Made by a program: the position numbers and the translations under genes. A model generated the notes under the pieces. It saw only the letters and a list, made by a program, of their open reading frames with translations, had not been told where the DNA came from and searched no databases. From Alcaligenes faecalis (GTDB lineage: Bacteria; Pseudomonadota; Gammaproteobacteria; Burkholderiales; Burkholderiaceae_B): a stretch of DNA of 64,000 bases. The stretch covers positions 1,364,001 to 1,428,000 of the forward strand of contig NZ_CP031012.1 of the NCBI RefSeq assembly GCF_009497775.1. The letters are read 5' to 3'. The stretch's first letter is position 1; each line of letters begins with the position of its first letter. Below, piece after piece: positions 59,069 to 64,000 of the stretch.

Positions 59069-60648
59069 AAGTAGATCCGATTAAATGTGGACCACGACCC
59101 CGGGTGCGCAAGTGGCGCAAGCTGCCGCTCGAAAAGCTCACACGAGCAGAGCGCAACATGCTATTCGTGGAGACCTATTGTCGTGTGCCTGAGGGGGCCT
59201 TGGCAGGGCAAAAAATCCAGCTGGCGGGATTTCAGGAGCGCTTCTTCTATGCGCTCTACGACAACCCGCACGGAACCCGTCGCGCTTACCTTTCAATTGC
59301 CCGCAAGAACTCCAAGACTGCAACCATTGCCACGATTCTGCTGGTTCATCTAGTGGGTCCTGAGGCACAACTCAATGCGCATATTCAGAGCGGCGCGATG
59401 TCCCGTGAGCAGGCCGGGCAGGTTTACAAGTACGCCTCCAAAATTGTGCAGCTCTCGCCAGAGCTTTCGGGAATCGTTCGGATTGTCCCCAGCGGCAAGA
59501 AGTTGATCGGCCTACCGATGAATGTGGAATATGCGGCATCTTCGGCGGAGGCGAAAACAGCGCATGGCGGCTCCCCCATCCTGGCCATTTTGGATGAAAC
59601 CGGCCAAGTAAAGGGGCCGCAGAATGATTTTGTGGATGCCATCGTGACCAGCCAGGGCGCGTACGAGAATCCGTTGCTGATCGTCATCAGCACTCAGGCG
59701 GCGACGGATGCCGATTTGCTCTCGCTGTGGTTGGATGATGCGGAGAAATCTCAAGACCCGCATATCGTCAGCCATGTCTATGCGGCTCCGGCAGACTGCA
59801 GTTTGATGGATAAGAAGGCATGGGCGGCCGCAAACCCTGCGCTAGGCCTGTTTCGTTCGCTCAAGGACGTTGAGGAGCAGGCTAAGCAGGCATTGCGGAT
59901 GCCATCAGCGGAAAATACCTTCCGCAACTTGACCCTCAATCAGCGTGTTTCGACGGTGACGCCGTTCATTAGTAAAAACATTTGGGATGCGAATGCAGGC
60001 GAATCGGGCGGGCTGGATGGGGTGCCTGTTTGGGCTGGGCTGGATCTATCCGCCAGGACTGACCTTACAGCGCTGGTAGTAATTGGACGGATTGACGGTG
60101 TATGGCATGTGCAGCCCCACTTTTGGACGCCGGAGCAGGGCCTGCTGGATCGCGCCAAACGGGACCGCCAGCCCTACGATGTTTGGGCGCGACAGGGGTT
60201 CCTGCGTACTGCACCTGGCGCAACGGTTGACTATGAGTTTGTCGCGCGTGATATGGCCGAGATCCTGTCCGATCTGGATGTCCAGGTTATCGCATATGAC
60301 CGCTGGAGGATCGAGTTCCTAAAAAAGGAACTGGACGATTTGGGATTAACGCTGCCTCTGACCCCGTGTGGACAAGGTTTCAAGGACATGTCGCCTGCAG
60401 TGGACACCCTAGAGTCTGAGCTACTGAACGGTAGGTTGGCCCACGGTAATCATCCAGTGTTGACGATGTGTGCGGCGAATGCCGTGCTTACCAAGGACGC
60501 CGCTGGTAACCGCAAGCTGGACAAGCACAAGGCAACCGGCCGTATCGATGGCATGGTTGCGCTGGCCATGGCCCTGTTTGCCACTGGTGGTCAGGTTGAG
60601 GATAGCGCGGATCTAGCCGACTTTCTGAGTAACCCAATTATTTTCTGA
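59065..60648 (+). CDS. terL: Terminase large subunit
   Basis: This ATP-driven DNA-packaging motor and nuclease is 527 aa. The N-terminal ATPase shows a Walker A-like SIARKNSKTA (about 77-86), Walker B ILAILDETG (Asp177-Glu178) and a TQAATD coupling motif. The C-terminal RNase H-like nuclease has GLDLSARTDLT (about 320), IAYDRWR and RIDGMVALAMAL with acidic residues. This is the HK97-type terminase. The start is GTG 59065. Confidence 0.95.
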   Translation: MKVDPIKCGPRPRVRKWRKLPLEKLTRAERNMLFVETYCRVPEGALAGQKIQLAGFQERFFYALYDNPHGTRRAYLSIARKNSKTATIATILLVHLVGPEAQLNAHIQSGAMSREQAGQVYKYASKIVQLSPELSGIVRIVPSGKKLIGLPMNVEYAASSAEAKTAHGGSPILAILDETGQVKGPQNDFVDAIVTSQGAYENPLLIVISTQAATDADLLSLWLDDAEKSQDPHIVSHVYAAPADCSLMDKKAWAAANPALGLFRSLKDVEEQAKQALRMPSAENTFRNLTLNQRVSTVTPFISKNIWDANAGESGGLDGVPVWAGLDLSARTDLTALVVIGRIDGVWHVQPHFWTPEQGLLDRAKRDRQPYDVWARQGFLRTAPGATVDYEFVARDMAEILSDLDVQVIAYDRWRIEFLKKELDDLGLTLPLTPCGQGFKDMSPAVDTLESELLNGRLAHGNHPVLTMCAANAVLTKDAAGNRKLDKHKATGRIDGMVALAMALFATGGQVEDSADLADFLSNPIIF

Positions 60649-60652
60649 GACT

Positions 60653-61924
60653 ATGAGCGAAACCAAAAACAAGCAGCCAGGGCGAGTGAAGTCTGCCTTG
60701 CTGAACTGGCTGGGCGTGCCCGTCTCGCTTGTGGACGGCAGCTTCTGGGCAGAATGGTCGGGGGCAAAAAACTACGCTGGAAAAACAGTCACGGTTAATT
60801 CCGCGCTGCAGCTTTCGGCCGCCTGGGCATGTGTGAGGCTCATATCTGAGACCCTCTCCACGCTACCGCTGAATCTGTATGACGACAGCGGCCAAGCAAA
60901 GACCATGGCGCGCGATCATCCGCTGTACCGCCTGCTTCACACCCAGCCTAATGCCGATATGACTGCCGCCGTTTTCTGGCAGGCGTATGTTGCCTCTCTG
61001 CTGCTGTGGGGAAACGCTTATGTCGAGATCCATCGCTCGGGAGGCGCGATCACATCGTTGGAGTTTCTGCTTCCCCAGTTCGTTACTCGCAAGCGCACCA
61101 GTTCGGGGGCGGTAGAGTGGTCTTACGCCGACCCCTTCGCGAAAGTGACGCGCAAGATAGCGGAAGCACAAATGTGGCATACGCCAGCGTTTACAACCGA
61201 CGGCGTTACGGGCCTGTCGCCGATTGCGCTGGGGGCTAACGTTATTGGCAGCGCGATGGCGGCTGATGAGGCCAGCGCTCACACATTCAAGAACGGCATG
61301 AAGGCAGCCGGCTTGGTCACCATGGATGCCGTGCTCAAGCCCGAGCAGCGCGAGGACGTGCGCCAGCATGTGCGCAAGGTGTCCGCTGATGGTGGCGTGA
61401 TGGTGCTGGAGAAGGGCTCAGCGTTTCAACAGTTGACGATGAACCCGCAGGACGCCGAGCTTCTGTCTACTCGCAGCTTTAACGTGGAGGAAATCTGTCG
61501 CTGGTTCCGTGTGCCGCCCTTCATGGTCGGGCATAGCGAGAAATCCACCAGTTGGGGCACCGGCATCGAGCAGCAGATGATCGGGTTCGTGACATTCGTG
61601 CTGCGGCCCTGGTGCGTTCGCATTGAGCAGTCGATTCGCAAGAGCCTGATGACGCCGGCCGAGAAACAGCGCTACCAGGCCGAGTTTGCGATGGAGGGTC
61701 TGCTGCGGGGCGATAGCGCGGCCCGCGGGCAGTTCTATTCGACCATGGTCCAGAACGGGATTTACACGCGCAACAACGTGCGCCGATTAGAGAATCTCGA
61801 GCCCGTTGAGGGTGGCGATGAGCTGACTGTGCAGTCAAACATGATACCCATCGGGATGCTGGGGCAGGGCACGACCGCTCAGGATGCATTGAAAAACTGG
61901 CTGGGCATAGAGGACAAGACATGA
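60653..61924 (+). CDS. HK97-family portal protein
   Basis: The portal forms the dodecameric vertex through which DNA enters the head. The 423-aa protein has typical signs: VNSALQLSAAWACVRLISET, STLPLNLYDDSG, LLWGNAYVEIHRSGGAITSL, NPQDAELLSTRSFNVEEICR and FRVPPFMVGHSEKSTSWGTG. It starts 4 nt after terL and overlaps the protease gene. Confidence 0.95.
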   Translation: MSETKNKQPGRVKSALLNWLGVPVSLVDGSFWAEWSGAKNYAGKTVTVNSALQLSAAWACVRLISETLSTLPLNLYDDSGQAKTMARDHPLYRLLHTQPNADMTAAVFWQAYVASLLLWGNAYVEIHRSGGAITSLEFLLPQFVTRKRTSSGAVEWSYADPFAKVTRKIAEAQMWHTPAFTTDGVTGLSPIALGANVIGSAMAADEASAHTFKNGMKAAGLVTMDAVLKPEQREDVRQHVRKVSADGGVMVLEKGSAFQQLTMNPQDAELLSTRSFNVEEICRWFRVPPFMVGHSEKSTSWGTGIEQQMIGFVTFVLRPWCVRIEQSIRKSLMTPAEKQRYQAEFAMEGLLRGDSAARGQFYSTMVQNGIYTRNNVRRLENLEPVEGGDELTVQSNMIPIGMLGQGTTAQDALKNWLGIEDKT

Positions 61925-62598
61925 GGCATAAATCCGCTGCGATGCAAGTTCGCGCATTCGATTATCAAGTGAAGGCCGTCAATTCAGACGGCCTTTTTTC
62001 TGGCTACGGCTCGGTGTTCGGCAACGTGGACAGCTACAACGAAGTGGTGGCGCCCGGAGCGTTTGCTGAGTCACTGCAGGCTACTCGTGCCAAGGGACGC
62101 ACATTTCCCGTCCTGTGGCAGCACCGCTCGGGCGAACCCATTGGCAATTGGGATATCGACAGTCTGAAAGAGGATTCACACGGGCTGTTTGGCGAGGGAC
62201 AGCTGTGGCTGGATGAGGCACCTTACGCCAAGGTGGCCTACCGAGGCATGCAGGCCAAGGCCATCACGGGGCTCTCGATTGGCTATTACGTGCGTGAAGA
62301 CTCGTTCGATGAGAAGACGCGCATTCGAACGCTTAAGCGGTTGGACCTGGTGGAGATCAGTGTCGTGACGGCACCGGCGAACGACGATGCGCGCATCGAT
62401 GCGGTCAAGGCTGTTATTGCCCAGGGCGGCCTGCCTTCCCTGAAAGAGTTTGAGCAGATCCTGCGCGAGGCAGGGTTCTCGAAAAGTCAGGCTACGGTCA
62501 TCGCTAACCGTGGCCTGAAGCACCTGCTTCGGAGTGAGTCCGAGGAAAAAGCGAGCATTACCGATGCCCTCAAGGGCTTTGTCATTCCCAAGTTCTAA
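61921..62598 (+). CDS. HK97-type prohead protease
   Basis: The 225-aa serine protease (family U35/S78) matures the capsid. It shows GLFSGYGSVFGNVDSYNEVV, PVLWQHRSGEPIGNWD (catalytic His) and TGLSIGYYV (catalytic Ser), then LKRLDLVEISVVTAPAND. A C-terminal tail after about 180 may act as a scaffold segment. It overlaps the portal gene by 4 nt. Confidence 0.94.
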   Translation: MRHKSAAMQVRAFDYQVKAVNSDGLFSGYGSVFGNVDSYNEVVAPGAFAESLQATRAKGRTFPVLWQHRSGEPIGNWDIDSLKEDSHGLFGEGQLWLDEAPYAKVAYRGMQAKAITGLSIGYYVREDSFDEKTRIRTLKRLDLVEISVVTAPANDDARIDAVKAVIAQGGLPSLKEFEQILREAGFSKSQATVIANRGLKHLLRSESEEKASITDALKGFVIPKF

Positions 62599-62612
62599 AA
62601 GGACCCACTACC

Positions 62613-63812
62613 ATGTATCGAACCAAATCTCAGGGCGATAACCCCGAAGAAATCAAGGAAATCGTCTCCGCTGAGCTCAAGCGTATTGGCGACGAAGTAA
62701 AGCTCGCCGGCGAGAAGGCACTCAAGGAGGCGAAGAGCGCGGGCGACATGTCTGCTGAGACCAAGGCCAAGGTCGATGAACTGCTCATCAAGCAGGGCGA
62801 GCTGCAGGCCCGTCTGCAAGAGGCCGAGCAGAAGCTGGATCGCCGTGGCTCCCAGGGCGAGCAGGAGCATAAGAGCGCCGGTGCCGAGTTTGTCGAATCC
62901 GAGCGCTTCAAGGAATATGTCGAGGCGGGCAACTTCCGCAAGGGCTTTACTGGCAGCGTGAAAGCGATCACCTCGCTTCCAGCAAGCGCTGGCGATACGA
63001 TCGCTCCAGACCGTCTGCCCGGCATCCTCTCACCCGCGCTGCGTCGCCTGACGGTGCGTGACCTGCTCACACCCGGCCGCACCAGCTCGAACCTGATTCA
63101 GTACGTTCGCGAGACTGGCTTCACCAACAGCGCAGCGACTGTGGCCGAAGGCGCAAAAAAGCCCGAGTCCAATCTGACCTTCGAGCTGACCTCGACGCCA
63201 GTGGTCAAGATCGCCCATTACGTGAAGGCATCGACCGAGATCCTGATGGACTCGCCCATGCTGCAAAGCTACATCGACCAGCGCCTGCGCTACGGGCTGC
63301 GCTTCGTGGAAGAAGGGCAGCTGCTCAATGGCTCCGGCGTGGGCAATAACCTGAACGGCATCATGACTCAGGCCTCGGCGTATGCTGCTCCTATTGCGGT
63401 GCCCAGCGCGACCAATATCGACACGGTCCGTTTGGCGCTGCTGCAATCGGAGTTGGCTGAGTTCCCAGCCACAGGCATCGTGTTGCATCCTTCGGACTGG
63501 GCGGCCATCGAGCTCACCAAAGACAGCACCGGCGCCTACATCTTCGCCAATCCTCAATCCCTGGCCCAGCCCGCTCTGTGGGGCCGGCCTGTGGTGTCTA
63601 CCCAAGCCATGACCGTGGATAGCTTCCTGGTTGGCGCATTCCAGCTCGGCGCGCAGGTGTTCGACCGCATGCAGGACACCGTCACCGTGGCCACCGAGAA
63701 CGAGGACGACTTCGTCAACAACCTGGTCACCATCCTGGCTGAAGAGCGCCTCGGCCTGGCCGTGTATCGGCCTGAGGCATTCGTGAAGGGCGCCTTCACC
63801 GCCGGGCCTTAA
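62613..63812 (+). CDS. HK97-family major capsid protein
   Basis: A 399-aa capsid protein. An N-terminal coiled-coil delta domain (about 10-95: EIKEIVSAELKRIGDEVKLA; VDELLIKQGELQARLQEAEQ) is removed by the prohead protease. The HK97 fold follows (PDRLPGILSPALRRLTVRDL; TFELTSTPVVKIAHYVKAST; GIVLHPSDWAAIELTKDSTG; WGRPVVSTQAMTVDSFLVGA). Full length. Confidence 0.96.
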   Translation: MYRTKSQGDNPEEIKEIVSAELKRIGDEVKLAGEKALKEAKSAGDMSAETKAKVDELLIKQGELQARLQEAEQKLDRRGSQGEQEHKSAGAEFVESERFKEYVEAGNFRKGFTGSVKAITSLPASAGDTIAPDRLPGILSPALRRLTVRDLLTPGRTSSNLIQYVRETGFTNSAATVAEGAKKPESNLTFELTSTPVVKIAHYVKASTEILMDSPMLQSYIDQRLRYGLRFVEEGQLLNGSGVGNNLNGIMTQASAYAAPIAVPSATNIDTVRLALLQSELAEFPATGIVLHPSDWAAIELTKDSTGAYIFANPQSLAQPALWGRPVVSTQAMTVDSFLVGAFQLGAQVFDRMQDTVTVATENEDDFVNNLVTILAEERLGLAVYRPEAFVKGAFTAGP

Positions 63813-63862
63813 GCAAGTTGGGCGGCCAGGTGTGGCCGCCCTGATTCCTTTGGAGATAATTC

Positions 63863-64000
63863 ATGAAAGCGATCGCGATACAGCGCTTTGTCCACGGCGC
63901 CCTCAATGTTCAAGCGGGCGATGAAGTGGATGCACCCGAGTCTACCGTGCGAGAGCTCGAGGCAGCCGGTCTGGTGCGTACAGACCAGAAGGCCGCACCT
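63863..64000 (+). CDS. Phage hypothetical protein downstream of capsid (partial)
   Basis: ATG 63863 with GGAG upstream opens MKAIAIQRFVHGALNVQAGD and runs off the window after 46 codons. Small proteins in this place are often head-tail connectors or hypothetical proteins. The family is not assigned. Confidence 0.65.
   Translation, partial: MKAIAIQRFVHGALNVQAGDEVDAPESTVRELEAAGLVRTDQKAAP

Larger units (their letters stand above)
42479..64000. mobile_element. Lambdoid/HK97-type prophage (left part; runs off the window)
   Basis: A contiguous phage gene set follows the tRNA. It holds tyrosine integrase, excisionase-like gene, leftward early genes with rdgC and ssb, a cI/cro immunity region, rightward replication genes, rusA, a Q-like gene and HK97-type terminase-to-capsid genes. 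Orientation of the integrase (its 3' end toward the tRNA) suits integration into the tRNA 3' end. The right end, with tail, lysis and attR, is outside the window, so intactness cannot be judged. Two frameshifted small genes are seen. Confidence 0.95.

Noticed and set aside
1..64000. CRISPR arrays, insertion sequences, rRNA genes
   Set aside because: No regularly spaced repeats, no transposase and no rRNA sequence were seen.

Overview
The window looks like a chromosomal segment of a motile, high-GC betaproteobacterium of the Alcaligenaceae (Alcaligenes/Achromobacter-like). This is an inference from gene content: beta-type flagellin, a Bug-family solute receptor, a NadQ-type regulator beside nadC, and Burkholderiales-like Aer-type chemoreceptors. 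No rRNA or other taxonomic marker is present.

Region 1 (1-11.8 kb) is flagellar. A leftward cluster, flaG-fliD-fliS-fliT-fliK-(flhB C-domain)-fliE-fliF', faces a rightward fliA. A toxin-antitoxin pair with a frameshifted toxin follows. Then come a very large TPR/GT41 glycosyltransferase fused to a methyltransferase-like C-terminal half, and fliC. Two good sigma-28 promoters precede flaG and fliC, which fits FliA control. The glycosyltransferase next to fliC is a strong candidate flagellin-modifying enzyme. A Tat-exported PhoX-type phosphatase with an upstream Pho box lies at 12.1-14.2 kb.

Region 2 (14.6-31.4 kb) is the most striking part: one compact rightward operon of 11 genes, mostly with start/stop overlaps, ending at a strong terminator. 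It encodes SrfA-like, SrfB (actin/Hsp70-fold ATPase signatures) and SrfC (dynamin-like P-loop GTPase signatures) proteins, a bitopic Pro-rich protein, an exported von Willebrand A protein, a Lol/MacB-type ABC ATPase and permease, an exported SUMF1-fold protein, two coiled-coil lipoproteins and a bitopic vWA protein. Together these would span cytoplasm, inner membrane, periplasm and outer membrane. The operon looks like a dedicated envelope machine whose job is not established.

Region 3 (31.6-42.1 kb) is housekeeping: a DUF445 membrane protein, two Aer-like PAS chemoreceptors, nadQ-nadC with candidate operators, a Bug receptor, a small hypothetical gene and a GntP-type permease.

Region 4 (42.4-64 kb, running off the end) is a lambdoid-style prophage integrated beside a CAT-anticodon tRNA gene. 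It has the integrase and excisionase-like gene, a leftward early operon (small genes, rdgC, ssb) interrupted by rightward accessory genes, an immunity region with cI/cro and repeated operators in an OR-like triplet and an OL-like pair, and a VasI/TagO-like gene in the lysogeny module. Rightward early genes (CII-like, O-like, P-like, rusA, Q-like) follow, then HK97-type packaging and head genes (HNH, terS, terL, portal, protease, capsid). Two prophage genes are broken at runs of nine identical bases, and relE is broken at a run of five. These are either indel errors in the sequence or real slippage mutations.
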